Positions 37,377 through 49,803 of a stretch of DNA of 64,000 bases are shown piece after piece. Positions within the stretch are counted from its first letter, which is position 1, and every line of letters starts with the position of its first letter. Both the position numbers and the translations under genes were made by a program. The DNA is from Buddleja alternifolia (lineage: Eukaryota; Streptophyta; Magnoliopsida; Lamiales; Scrophulariaceae): assembly GCA_019426215.1 (NCBI GenBank), contig CM033397.1, positions 30,134,480-30,198,479 on the forward strand. Reading direction: 5' to 3'. The notes under the pieces are model-generated. The model did no database searches. It was not told the DNA's origin and saw nothing but the letters and a program-made list of their open reading frames with translations.

Positions 37377-39973
37377 TATTTTAGTTTGGACTTTTTTGTT
37401 GGATAGTGAGAGCCAAGGTTCTAGGACGACTAATGTGCCTTAACTTTTCCACAAGTGAAGGTTTAGAATTTGATATTTTACATGTGGGTCCGGGATTTTT
37501 GTTGTTGAGAAATATGTGTAGTTGATAAGAAAAGATTGGATTTTAGGCTTTTAACTCAATTTATATCATAGATTCAGAGAAAAAGAACTTATTCTTTTCA
37601 TTCAGAATGTTGCTTTTGCTAATATTTTAAATAAGGGTGTAAACGAGTTGAGTTCGAGTCAAGCCTGGTCAAATTTTCTATGACTAATTGGCATCAGTGC
37701 ACCGAGAAGCTTGACACTTCTATATTTATTGCTAATTACATAAGAAAATGAAAAGATATGCCATGAAGTATGTTTGAATTTCTTTAAGTTGATTAGTGAC
37801 CCAATTTTTAGCAATTATGAACACCTTGTGTATAAAATTCTTTACCTTTTGTCCAACATTTGCAGTTGTGGGACCAAACGTAGTATTCCAGATCTCTTTA
37901 AGTCTAACAGTTCTTATATATACATATATTTATTTATTTATTTATTTGTACAGCGGATATTGATAATGCTAAGTTTAAAGTACTTTAGTCTTATATAATT
38001 GCTTAATCAAACCAACTTTTCTCATATGTGTTTTAACAATTCCCTTTACGCCAAAATCTCTATTAAGATGTTACTGCATTGATATTTATAGAATTCAGAT
38101 GTAAGAAATCGACTTTCACATGTTATTCATAATTCGTTATTACTTGCACAAATGACACTTCAATACATTGCGGATTACTTGTATAGAGGTCTGGACCCTG
38201 CTCATCTATCTGTTCTTGTACAACTAATAACGAATTATGAATAACTTGCAAAATATGTCTATGCAATAGATGTCTATGCTTAATAAAATTTATCTTTTGT
38301 GTTGTGAAATGGTGTAATCTGAAAGTTTCAAACCTTCAAGTGTGGTTCAAGAGATCTCTGCATCGGTTAAATACCATATAACAGGCCCTTGGCCGTCATG
38401 GGCACACTTTCCGGATCACCTAAAGACATGTCTTTGGGAGCTCTTTGAGGTTAGATTTGAAAATATTTCTTCTGAGCATATGTTTTAAATTTTTATGTAT
38501 TCAAACAAAGTTATTTAAATAGTATCTTAACTTCGAATTTTTGCTCTTAAAAATTGATATAATTGTCAATTTACCCCTTTTTAACGAAAAACCTTCTTTG
38601 ACAGGCCAAATACAGATGGACATTTGAAACAATAGATGATATTAAGCGTGTGTGGTGGGGCATTGCAAATCGACGTTACAGGGATATAATCTGCAAGGAA
38701 CGCAAAAAAGTCGAACTAAAAGTAAAGTCGAGTAAACCTTTGGATTGGAGAGGCCATGGTCCTAAATGGCTCGGAGAAAATACATGGAACAAGTTGTGCG
38801 AGGATCATTGGAGTACAGAGAAGTTCCAAAGAATGTCAGATGCTGGAAAAAATAATAGAAGGAGTTCGGCGGATGGTACAATGTCAACGCATACTGGTGG
38901 CTCAAGGCCTTTTGCAGTCCATGAAGAAGAAATGGTAAACTTTTTAATTTAAGAATTTTAGCGAAATTGTGGTTTATCAGTATATTACAAAATGTTACTA
39001 TTTTTTGTATTTATACAGGAAGATGAATATAAGCGCAAAGTTTCGAAAGTTGAGCTTTATGACCGTACCCATAGGACAAAACAAGGAAAAGGGGAATTCA
39101 TATGCGACAAAGCTAAGAGGGTGCGGGTAAGTTTTATAACAATTAAAAATTCATTTTCTTTGTTGATAGATTGATGAGATGAATTTTAAGATTCCAGAAT
39201 AGTAGATTTTCATGTGACATAAAAATCGTGGTTGGTGTATGGAATTATAGTGCATAACTTTTGCAATTGACTGCAAAAACTAATGTTAAAATAATTGGAT
39301 TTAAAAGACAGAATGTAGTCTTAAATTTAATTTGTTCTTTTATATGTTCATATAATTTATGGGCTTCTATGTAGCTTACATTAAATCTAAGGAATTTACA
39401 TTGAAATATGAGAATCATTTTCATTAAATTATTCATTGAACTTGATTGTTTTTGTAGGATGCGTATGACAATTTGGTTGAAGATAATTCTTTAAGTACTT
39501 TTAATCCTGATGCATGGATTGAGGCTTGTGGTGGTGTGCCCAAAGGTCGGGTATATGGATTTGGAAGTCAGCCTCCTCATCAAATTCTTGGTGACATTGC
39601 GCATTCTGTAGGCTCAAAATCTAAACGTTGGGAGGCATTCAACAATGCACAACAAGAATCAGATGAACGCTTTGAGAATTTAAAGAAAGAGATGGAGCAT
39701 ATGAAAGAGATGAATATGAAAATGATTAATCTTATTGGAGAACATCTCCCAGTCTCAGATTCAGTACGTCAACTGTTGCAAGACATCCAGTGGACAAACC
39801 ATACTCATGCCGGTGGATCTGGGGTACGAGAACAAGAATTTATGAGTGGTCTTCGTGAAGGTAGAAGACATGGTAAGAGTCCCGTTGATAGCAATAGAAC
39901 CAATAGTGAAAATACTAGGAGTAATGCTAGTATGTCTGATGCAAATGAGGATGATGAGAACGAGAGTAGTTAG
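36458..39973 (+). CDS. TNPA-like / Transposase_24 protein (copy 2), 6 exons
   Basis: Exons by homology with copy 1 are 36458-36645, 36986-37267, 38326-38449, 38605-38934, 39019-39126 and 39458-39973, also 515 codons. The coding sequence differs from copy 1 by the base change at 36639 (Val to Ala near residue 61); otherwise I saw no coding differences. The gene is complete, unlike the TNP2 copy upstream of it. Confidence 0.82.
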
Positions 39974-40154
39974 ATTAACAACGATGAATGTGTTAGGAAT
40001 TTCGATACTAAGTTGGCACCTAGGATATTATGAGTAGCTTTGGATGATGTTTAACTTATTTGCTTTGTCTATTTTGGATATTTAATTTATCTTAGCATCT
40101 TTCTTTGTATTTATTGAGGTTTTAGTTTTTATTTTTACCGATTTTTTTAGAAAT

Positions 40155-40840
40155 GGGTTAAAAATGCATATTCGTTGTCATTGCTACAAGGAATTGTTTC
40201 GTAGCCAACAATAATTTTATACCAGGATAGCTACGGATATGCTTTGGATTCTCGTAAATGTTCCATTGCTATCACAATGCCATTTGCTATGGAGATTTTG
40301 TCATTGCTACGAATTCTCTACCATTACATTGCTACGAGTTCTTGTGGCTATCGCTATGGTATATGTAAATTCGATAACCTTGGCTATGAATATTGCAACA
40401 AATAGTTTGTTGTTATTATGATGGAAATTGCTAGTAAAATTTTGTAGCCTCGGTAACGAACTTTGCTACGGATTTTGCGATCATATTGCAACAAGATTTG
40501 CTACGAATGTTTTGTCACTATGGCAACGACAATTGCCATAAACTTTTTTTGTTGCTTCATAGCAACGAAAATGGCCATGGATATTCCGTTGAAATAGTTA
40601 CGAAGGTTGCTAAAAAATTTCAACAAATATTCAGTTGCTATTACAACAAAAGTAGCTACGAAATATGTGATGACTATAATAGCTACAAGAATAGCAACAA
40701 CATTCCGTAGTTATGTACTAGCTACAAGTTTTTTTAACTCCGTAGCCAAATTTTGCAACGCTCTTATCAGCTTCGGACATGGGCTACGGCCATTCGGTCG
40801 CCATATCTACAAAAATATGGGCATCAGCTACGTAAATCAC
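40155..40840. repeat. 3' subterminal repeat region of CACTA element 1
   Basis: Dense GCTACG, TAGCTACGA, TTGCAAC and GTAGC motifs in both orientations lie between the TNPA-like gene and the right TIR. The motif set matches the left subterminal region. The small open frames across it (40239-40849) are artefacts. Confidence 0.75.
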
Positions 40841-40869
40841 CGTAGCTGATGCCTTGTTTTTTTGTAGTG
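40841..40869 (-). repeat. Right terminal inverted repeat of CACTA element 1
   Basis: Ends GTAGTG and is complementary to 16129-16157 with one mismatch. It is followed by AAA at 40870-40872, matching the AAA before the left end. Confidence 0.9.
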
Positions 40870-43434
40870 AAATTCAAGGGTGCCAAGGTTGTCAAACTCC
40901 AAATACAATAGTTAAGTAAGAGTTGGAAACCCTGTTATATTTCTATTATGGGTCTACTTGAATTCTCAAACTGTGGAATTACGTAAACACAGTAAAGATG
41001 TACGAATAATATATTACATAAAGTTTAGGAGTACGTTTCTCCACATTGCTTTGTACATTTGGAGTCACCTCCCGAATTCAATTGTCACGAGTTGGGAGGT
41101 ACACGTGGAGCTCTCAAATAATGCGAATTGATTGGATTGACTCCAAGATTTTTTAGAAACTGCCACTAGGGTATTTTAGTAATTCCGTCTGTGTGTATTT
41201 TACCCCATAGTAGATAGTGTAAATTATATGTATCAATAACAAGACAAGTGATTAACGGTTGGTTATTGGTTGAATATGGCCAAATCCAATTTGGACAATA
41301 TTTTTCCATTGGGTGAAAAACTTTGTGATTAATTGGTTGAAAGATGATATGGTGATGGATGATATGGTGTATAAAGACCGGATGTAGGGGAAAGTTTTAG
41401 AAAGAATGATAAGAAGTAAGAACAAGAGAAGAGAACAAAAAGAAGAGAATATATAAATAAATGAAATATAATATATATGATGAACTCGACAGGGTCACGC
41501 CCACAAGTCACGTGAGTTCACCATGTTGACGCCGAGGAATGTGGTTGGGTTTTTCTGGTTTTACAAATATCCACGAGCTTGGGGAGGGGCTCGACAGGGG
41601 GGTGGGGGGTAGGGTGGATTATAAGGCCAAGACCAAAGAATATTTGGACACGGGGAGGGAATATTGGTGTTGAGAGAAACATTATTGCATAGACAAATGC
41701 AACAAGTTCAACTTAGTCTCCTCATTTTGCGACTTCTCCTCAACTACTCCCACACTCTTTCATCACGTTACCCTCTTCAATTTTTATCTTTTGTTTACTT
41801 ATTTCCTAATCTTTTTGCATGACTTTGCAACTTCTATTTCCCAAAGTGGTCAATATTTCATGAATATATATATATATATATATATATATTCTGATGACAT
41901 CAGCAACTTCTGCTAGGTTGATTATAAGGGGGGTATCACTTATAATAAGAGTAATGCATGTAATTAATTTTGATAGTTAGAGGAAGTGATATTTTTTTCA
42001 TAGTAACAGAAAATGATTGTGTAGATAAAGTACCATTTACAAGAACGGGAAATTCTAGCCCGCTCCCGATTCGGCCAAATTCAAGTGTATTTTTTAAAAT
42101 AATTGTCAATTATATAGCAAGTGTAATACACACACTTTGTAAGATACACTTGGGTGCGGCCAAGTCGGGTCTGAGTTAAAATTTTCCTACAAGAACTTAC
42201 TCGTATGATCGAAATCTAATTAAAAAACTTAAACCCTCGAGATTTCATAATTGCATTTGCACCTATATACAAATTACAAAGAAGACATAATTCTTTCGTT
42301 GTAACTAGTTAGTTTACTTCTTTTGTTTATGTCTTTGGATTACCTGTTTAAATTTATGTTTCATTTCGTTATTTATTTTGTAAAATATTACATTCTAAAT
42401 GTATATCCATACTCAACGTACAAATGCAATAAAACATTTATGTACATGTTATGCATATGTGTAATGTCAAGTAGAAGATGGGAACATGGAACTGGAATAT
42501 AGAAAATATCTATATTACTTCTACACACGCTATGGATTAATTGAGTTGTCAAATATTAATTAATTTACTAAACACCAATACATAGCACCCAAAAGAAAAT
42601 TAATTCATTATTTCGATTATTTTAAAAAAATCTCACAAAAAAAAAATTGCAAATAGTCCGGGTCCCCGGGTGATTGAACAAATAGAAGGAATGGGTAAAT
42701 TTACAGTCACAATGCATGTGGATCTGAGGCCGGGTGTCGCCGAAGCCCCGGCCTCCTCTCTGACACCCAATTTATTCTCCAGTGACTTATACCCTACAAT
42801 GCGTACATTTCTCACCACTCCAATATTATACATATATATATATACACACACTACTACTACTACAAAGTATATATATAACCTTTTGGTGATAGCTAGCCAT
42901 TCGCACGTGTACAGCTAGATGTTTATTTACGTGCAAACTAAGCATAAATTCAAAAATTAACACAAATGTGACTCTCCCTTTTCTTTTTATCATCTAATTA
43001 TAATTTTAAACCAGTATCAATAACACTTCTTCTATGGATATTTAACATATTAATTAACTTCTAAGACACGATTAAAAGAAAAATATTTTACCAATTATAT
43101 CATTCTATTGGACTAGAAATGCGCAAAAATTAGTAAGGGAACTTTCATTAAGTTAAATATTAGCGTCATTCATAGTTGATGAATTATTCTTTTTTATATG
43201 ATAAAATGTAAAGAATATGAGACATTATTTAAAATAAGTCCATAATTTCTTTTTATTTGAAGAACGTTTCTACTGCAGTAGGGTTGAAAAAGTGCTAGTT
43301 AATTATTACATACGGCAATAAGCCCCTATAGTGTTTCAGTTGGAATTTTATCTTATAATTTCTATCTAATATTACATAGTTTATAAAATATTCATTATAT
43401 AGTAGATGTTGCACTAATTAGATCTCCAAGACTT
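40870..43434. other. Intergenic DNA upstream of the KAN4-like gene
   Basis: No gene is supported. G-rich DNA lies at about 41578-41618 and a TA microsatellite at about 41866-41889. A GC-rich block at about 42655-42775 (GTCCCCGGGTGATTG, GAGGCCGGGTGTCGCCG) stands out from the AT-rich surroundings and is unexplained; its open frames have no recognisable domain. Confidence 0.45.
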
Positions 43435-43816
43435 GGGCAATGTTTGGTTATATTTTCATACTATGTTTGGTTCACAAAATATTTAGTCAAAAATACACTA
43501 CTTTTTTGGTAAAAAAAAAACATAACAATTATTTTCCATCTTTCCACACTTACTTTGTTCCTACACTCCTCTTTATGTGATCTCTCTCTTCTCTCTCCTC
43601 TCCAACAGACAAAAGGTTCATGATTTGACTGCTACAGTAACTTTTGTTCCATTTGGAAACAAAACCAAACATTATCTCACCAAAAAACCACACCCAAAAA
43701 TCAACTCCCAAAATAAAACCAAACATAATCTCATCAAACACGCACGTGTTCCCATAAATTTCTCATCAATAATTCTTACCAAAATACCATCCCGAAACAT
43801 AACCAAACATAGCCTT
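43435..43816. mobile_element. Probable MITE with GGGCAATGTTTGGTTAT-type ends
   Basis: The left end GGGCAATGTTTGGTTAT is inverted at the right end (ATAACCAAACATAGCC, 43799-43814). ACCAAACAT motifs repeat inside. No clear target duplication was found, so the boundaries and family (hAT-like) are tentative. Confidence 0.45.
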
Positions 43817-43817
43817 C

Positions 43818-44254
43818 GGCTTTGTTTGTTTTTATTTTGGGGTTTTTTTTGGTGAAAATTTTGATGAAAAAGTTTATTGGGAGTTGTGTATGTTGATGAA
43901 AATGTGTTTGGTTTTGTGTTTGATTTTATTTTCAGAAGAGACAAAAGTTACTATAGCAGTTAAATCATGTAACTTTTTGTCTAAAAAGTTGTGTTTATAA
44001 TTAGTTAATGATTGAAAAATATAATATAATATAAGTTTTAAATGATTGTAATATTATGGTTATATATATATATAAATATATATATTGTAGTTGATGTAAT
44101 TAGTAGGCACCCTAAAATAGACACAAATAGGGAGACAATAGCTGACAAATTCTTTAACCAAAAAAGTCATTTTTGATCAAAAAAACATAAAGCTAACAAG
44201 TTTTGGCCAAATTTTTTGCGCAAACTTTATTTGAAAATAAAAACAAACACAGCC
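43818..44254. mobile_element. Probable MITE with GGCT(G)TGTTTGTTTTTATTTT ends
   Basis: The left end GGCTTTGTTTGTTTTTATTT matches the complement of the right end (AAATAAAAACAAACACAGCC, 44235-44254). The interior has a central TA-rich part and no coding capacity. It lies directly next to the preceding element. No target duplication was recognised. Confidence 0.5.
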
Positions 44255-44664
44255 TAATATTTTGGAGCTATACTTGGAAACCCTATAATGCGAGAAATTT
44301 TGAAAGAATAATGTTGCATACTACACCATTTTGTGATCACTTCTTCTAATATTGGTAAAAAATGAATGCAATAAATGTATTTAATTTAATTTCTGTAATT
44401 CATGTTTACTATAATAAATAAATATATCAATTAATGACAAAACTGTAAAAATTTACCCGTGGTATATATTATTTTTCATTTTGAAATTCCTACTTAAGAT
44501 AAACAAATAATTCTATAATTAACATCCAATAGAAACAAAAATAGCATGGAGCAATTAATGGAGTGATAGCATGAATCTAGACTTCCAAACTCCATTAAAA
44601 CATTACTCCTTTTGATTTCTCGAAAATTCAAACCATTAATTTTCCATGCTAATTAAATACCTCC

Positions 44665-44700
<36 letters not shown>

Positions 44701-45210
44701 AGCCAGCTAAATAATTATACCCTCCCCCTCCAAAAAAATAAAAATAAAAAAATAAAAAATAAAAATGAAAATCCAATTTCTCTGTGAAGAAAAGTCTGAT
44801 TTTGCCTCTGCATCCTTAAATACATAACTCCCCTTTTCAATAACTTTTCATTTCCCTATAACTCTTTTTTTACTTGCCTCTTTTTCAAGCATTATGCTAT
44901 AGCAGAGTACTGTATAGAAAGTAGTCATACTTTCTGCAACTCCTTTAACTTTCTCTCTTCCCCCTAAATTAATCTCCTATTTTTATTAGCTTCTAAAAGC
45001 CTATCAAAAAAACAAAGCCTACTACTCTCTCTCTCTCTCTCTCTCTCCCCCACTTTCTCTCTCTACATTAGAATAGAAGGCCATGCAAATCATAAGGTAC
45101 TCATCATATAATCACAACTTCACTCTCCTCTACTTTTCACCCTTCTAATTTCATTTCTCTCTTCCCAAAAAAAAAGCTCTCTCATCTTTGACTACCTTCT
45201 CCTCAACATA
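44255..45210. promoter_or_regulatory. Upstream region and likely 5' leader of the KAN4-like gene
   Basis: AT-rich DNA with a TA microsatellite (44671-44697), then pyrimidine-rich sequence including a CT microsatellite at about 45025-45047. CT-rich tracts of this kind are common just around plant transcription starts and 5' UTRs. I cannot place a TATA box or start site with confidence. Confidence 0.4.
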
Positions 45211-45711
45211 ATGTATTTTAGCTCATCAAACCAAATGATAATGGCAAGCAATAATGGTTCAATCACCATGCCTGATCTTTCTTTACAGATCAGTCCACCC
45301 TCAGTATCCAACAGTCACTTCAAGGATAATCGGAGCTCGACGACGACGACTGATTCTGCAAGCAGTGGAAGTGATTTAAGCCATGAAAATGGGTTCTTAA
45401 ATTCGGAAAAGAGATTGAGTACTTTTAATTATTCAGTACTTGTTGACCCCAGTTTGAGGCTAGGGTTTGAAATGGCTGGATTAAATAATCCTATTATGCC
45501 TGTTCATATGCCAAGACATAATAATAATTATCAGCCTCAAATATATGGGGGGAGAGATTTTAAGAGAAGTTCAAGAATGATGAATAATAATGGTAGTGTT
45601 AGAAGAAGTGTTAGAGCTCCAAGAATGAGATGGACTACAACTCTTCATGCCCATTTTGTTCACGCTGTTCAGCTTCTTGGTGGCCATGAAAGTATGTCAA
45701 TAATATATATA

Positions 45712-45744
<33 letters not shown>

Positions 45745-48700
45745 TTTGTGGTGGTGAAATGGATGACAAAATATATTCTGTATTATTGTTATCTAGATAA
45801 ATGTTATAGGTTTGAAAAATGATATATATTAACATTTCACTTTTCAATTTGGAAGGGATTTAACTTTATATATTTATATATATATATATTTTCTGGGGTG
45901 ACTAAAAATTAATGTCTGTTTTTTGAATTTTCTTGATAAATTAAATTTTACAGGAGCAACACCAAAATCAGTACTAGAGTTGATGAATGTGAACGATCTA
46001 ACCCTAGCTCACGTGAAGAGTCATTTGCAGGTAGGCTTTTTAGTTCTGATTCAAAATCAATTCTTTCATTGAAATAGTTGTAACTTTATTTCATGGCATT
46101 TTGCCTATATCCTTTCGTACTTTCTTGTTGTGTATAATGATAACTGCTTTACATGGTTGTATTCTTTGAGTCTTGTGAAGTGGGAAATTTGAGTACAAGA
46201 GGGTTAGGACAAAAGGGCATCTTCTCTTACAAAAGGGTTATAAACTTAGCATTTTGTATCTATCATTTTCCCAAGTGTGTGTGGGGACCACACACAATAC
46301 ACGTTACTATTTGAAAAATATAAATACTAAGATCATTGACTTGATTTAGCATAGATTCTTCCGTTGTACTTGTTTTTGATTATAATTAATTTTCCCTTCT
46401 TTTTTTTTCCCTTGTGGGTATTCATGCAGATGTATAGAACAGTAAAGAGCACTGATCACAAAGGCACAGGTAATTTGGATTTTTTTTCCTTCTAAAGGTC
46501 CCATTTTGCATTCCACTTCCATGAATTATTCTCTTTGTTTGTACATAATGTGCTTGATCGTTTAGAGGCCAAAAAGTATGTAAATATAAAATATCATACA
46601 CTAAATTGGAACAAAATCATAATTTTTCTGAATATTATGAATTGTTTTTGCAGGTGGTGAAGGGCAGATAGATATTGGGTTGAAATTGTATGGGACAGGA
46701 TCAGAAGAACATGATGAAAAGGCTGATAATAATATGTTTACCCCATTACCAGCTCCACCAGCATCTATATCATCATTACAACCAAACACATTACAAAATG
46801 CTCAGAGGTGAGTGCAATTATATGTATATTCTGCAGTTTGTTTTATTCCTCCATTTTGTTGTATTGAATCTGGCGTGGGTGCACTATATATATTCTCTCA
46901 TCATTTTCAAAAGAATATAGATGACTTACAATATTTGATATGTCTTTTGTCAGTACAATATAATTAGTCACATAAATCTTGTGAAATATATGCTTTGTTT
47001 ATTACTAGCTATGTCGTCTCTAATTACCATAAATGATAAAACCATGTTAATTAAACAGGGTCATAGAGCACTTTTCTATGACAAAATTTGGACTTCCAAT
47101 CTTGTTTCTAAAGTTTTTTCTATAAGTAAAGAGAAACAAACCTTCACAAACAATTTGTTGCTTTTGGAGAAATTCTGGTCTTGACCAATCCTTGATCCGG
47201 ATTGGTCAAATTCAGTCAAGGATTGGTCAAATTCAGTTGTGTCAAAAGAATCATGGGCAATACTATGGTACATCGGGAGTGTTGCTCCCGGTGCATCAAT
47301 CACCACACATTCATGGTGTGGGGGTGATTTTCATCACCCGCTACCCATAAAGAAACCACACGCCAACACTTGAATGTGTGGCTATGGTGCACTAGGAGCG
47401 CAACATTCTCAGTGCATTATAGTATTTTCCATAGAATCATGAACAATTCGAGAGGATTATTTAATCATAAAGTTTAGCCAAATTTAAATTTGAACAAGAA
47501 TTACATGGCCAAAGTTGATGTGTTATTTCTTAATAAAATGTGTGAGGATAATGGGATTTATATTGGTACCAATGAGCCTTAGGGTTAATTTGTCTAAATG
47601 GTGCTACATATATAGTTGATTTTATTCGTGCCATCTCAAGGCAAAGTTTGAAACAAAACATCTCACATCCATGAGATGTTTCATGGTACGAATCTCAAGC
47701 TACTTTAAAAAGTCAAAGAGATGGTACAAATCTCAATAATGTTGTAATAAAGCATATGTTTAGGGTGCCATTTGGTGCAATGGTAGGGGTCATATATACA
47801 TATATACGTTTAAATGCAAGTAAATTAATGTTTGCTGGTGACTTGTTGACTTCATTCCATGGACGGCTAAAGATAAGCTAGGGCATCAAAGACAACAATA
47901 TTACTACAACAAGTATAAACAAAATAAATATAATGTTTAAATTATTACGTTGTATTTCCAATTATATATGAATGTTGTATATTTTTTTCAGAAAGATCCA
48001 TTCTTAATGTAGAGCATATATATATATATATATGTATATGCATATATGATGTGCCTATATAATATGAATTGTATTGAACCCCTCTTTTGAAACAAGAGAT
48101 TCAATGTGTTAGTTGCATTCAGAAATATACCGATTGACATACTAATTATAACGAAGATACTGCTTAAAAACATTAATACAGACTGAAGTAGACTATATAA
48201 CTTTTCTTATTATTCATTTGACTGATACTAAATATTACCAATTAGTCTTCACCTTTTTTTTCAACTTATCCTAATTTTATAAGAAAATCATGATTGTAAT
48301 TAGTCAAGTTGGATAAATCTAATATTTTAGTCTTTAATAAATCAATTGGTGGTGAAAAGCCAAGAATCATAAATCAACTTGTCACATATTAGATTATTCA
48401 GTTTATTTTCTTCATTCCCTAATATACTTTTACAATCTATTCTACAATAATACAGAATTGTTGTCTTGTTACATATATATGTTGTAACCCCCTCTTAACT
48501 TTTCTGTTCTCCCACAAGCAGAGGTTCATGGCCATCTTCTCCAGATAACCTTGTATCGAGCCCCTCATCAAGTCAAAAACATTTATCGACTAATTTTCAA
48601 GCCGGAGTTGATATAATCAAGGTATAATTTGACATTATTTACAAGATAATACATATATATATATATATACACACACATATATATACATACTGGATGATCT

Positions 48701-48921
48701 ATCATGTTATGTATTAGTGTAATTGATTAACTTGTTTGTTGCTCTTATTAATGTAGGTAGATGGAGTTGAAGAAGTCCACAAAATGTCTTCAGGAAGGGA
48801 AAATTCAAATGGTTTAATTAGTAGCTTGTCTTCCAGTGAAATGTTGGTTGATCTAGAATTTACCCTGGGAAGGCCAAACTGGCAAATGGACCTCTCTAAA
48901 TCCTCCCTTCTTAGGTGTTAA
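45211..48921 (+). CDS. KAN4: KANADI4 / ABERRANT TESTA SHAPE-like GARP transcription factor, 6 exons
   Basis: Exons 45211-45691, 45954-46030, 46430-46469, 46654-46807, 48522-48621 and 48757-48921 have GT-AG introns and join in phase to 338 codons plus stop. The N-terminus has MPDLSLQISPP, a conserved KANADI segment with an EAR-like LSLQI repressor motif. DLSHENGF and PQIYGGRDFKRSS follow, both also found in Arabidopsis KAN4. The GARP DNA-binding domain (about residues 134-192) includes APRMRWTTTLHAHFVHAVQL, LLGGHERATPKSVLELM and LTLAHVKSHLQMYRTVK. The C-terminus carries VDLEFTLGRPNWQMD, another family motif. KANADI proteins repress adaxial/inner fate; KAN4/ATS acts in ovule integument and seed-coat development. 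Assignment to KAN4 rather than KAN1-3 rests on these motif matches. A second in-frame ATG at 45238 is an alternative start. Intron 4 (1.7 kb) holds a MITE. The gene appears intact. Confidence 0.94.
47255..47432. mobile_element. Small foldback MITE in intron 4 of the KAN4-like gene
   Basis: The left end GGGCAATACTATGGTACATC with GGGAGTGTTGCTCCCGGTGC is inverted at the right end (complement GGAAAATACTATAATGCACT ... GTTGCGCTCCTAGTGCAC). AGAATCAT flanks it at 47247-47254 and 47433-47440, extendable to 10 bp with one mismatch. This fits a Mutator-type MITE of about 178 bp. Confidence 0.75.
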
Positions 48922-49213
48922 TTAAAACCCTTAGATTAATTATTTACTGAGCATAGGAAAAAAAAATCTGTAATTTGGATTTATTTTTCCCACTTTTGTA
49001 TCTTTAAGAAGCAGAAATTCAAGAAATTTGGCAAGGATAAGATTTGATCTTGTAGCATTGGGATAGTTATAATGATTTATTTGGAGGCAATCGATCGAGA
49101 TGTGACCTAGCTAGTTATTCATGTGTTAATTGCTGATTATTTCATACTTATATTCAATAAGGTCGCAGAATATGAAGGCATACAAATTAAATGATATTTA
49201 TATTATCACATAC
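48922..49213. other. 3' flank of the KAN4-like gene
   Basis: Likely 3' UTR and flanking DNA, with AATAAGG and AATTAAATG-type A-rich stretches. There is no unambiguous polyadenylation signal and no other feature. Confidence 0.3.
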
Positions 49214-49794
49214 GGTAAAATTTTAAATTTAGTCCCATAGGATAGAGCTATTTTAATTCTAGTCCAGCGCGTGATTTTAGAAAAAGTCTCAATAATTTGA
49301 CAAAGTTGTAATGTTATCTTTTTTTAGTCAATGTTGATCCCGCACTTTATTTTCTAACAGAATGGTCAACTGAAATTACAATTTGCCCCCTAAAACTATA
49401 TACCTTTTATCAAACACCCCCTAAACATAATTTTTTTGTAATTTACCCACTTGAAAAATAAAAAAATAATAATAAAGAAATGGAACAAAAATATCATCTT
49501 CCGCAACTGTTTCTAATTTTTTATTATTTTTCAGGTGTAAGTGACATTAATATTTATTTATGGGGTATTTTATACAACTTGTATAACTAGGGGGCAAAAT
49601 TTTATTTTAAAAAAATCATTCTGTTAGTTTCCCTTAACTTTAACGGCAAATGAACTTTAGGACTAACATTGTTTAAAAAAAAGACTAATATTGCAACTTT
49701 TCTAAATTATTGAAACTATTTTTGAAATCACGTAAAGCGTGGGACCAAAACTAAAACTATCATTTTCTGTGGGACTAAATTTGCAATTTTGCCT
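49214..49794. mobile_element. Foldback MITE, Mutator-like, about 580 bp
   Basis: The left end GGTAAAATTTTAAATTTAGT is inverted at the right end (complement GGCAAAATTGCAAATTTAGT). The arms share AAAATCATTCTGTTAG/CTAACAGAATGGTCA-type blocks. It is flanked by ATCACATAC (49205-49213) and ATTACATAC (49795-49803), 9 bp with one mismatch. Confidence 0.7.
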
Positions 49795-49803
49795 ATTACA
49801 TAC

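Larger units (their letters stand above)
33387..40409 (+). repeat. 7.2-kb tandem duplication, unit 2
   Basis: The high-identity part of the second copy corresponds to 26189-33209. Copy identity ends at 40409; beyond it this unit continues into the full subterminal region and right TIR of the CACTA element. Confidence 0.95.
16129..40869 (+). mobile_element. Very large CACTA (En/Spm) DNA transposon, 24.7 kb
   Basis: The left end starts CACTACAAGAAAACAAGG and the right end is its complement (...CTTGTTTTTTTGTAGTG). The terminal inverted repeats match over 29 bp with one mismatch (position 9, G versus A). AAA flanks both ends (16126-16128 and 40870-40872), the 3-bp duplication expected of CACTA elements. 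Both ends carry subterminal DNA dense in GCTACG and TTGCAAC motifs. Inside lie a TNP2-type gene, a TNPA-type gene, an RKD-like fragment and an F-box gene. Elements with TNP2 and TNPA genes are usually about 8-15 kb; this one is enlarged by about 8 kb of cargo DNA at the left and by a 7.2-kb internal tandem repeat. Alternatively two nested CACTA ends happen to match, but the shared TIR and TSD argue for one unit. Confidence 0.85.

Noticed and set aside
42670..42918. 82-codon ORF over the GC-rich block
   Set aside because: No domain, start context or splice support, and the open frame ends in microsatellite sequence.
43550..43944. Overlapping ORFs on both strands near 43.6-43.9 kb
   Set aside because: They fall within two probable MITEs and are rich in repeated ACCAAACAT motifs.
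45635..45847. Minus-strand ORF over KAN4 exon 1
   Set aside because: Shadow of the GARP-coding exon and the adjacent TA/TATG microsatellite.
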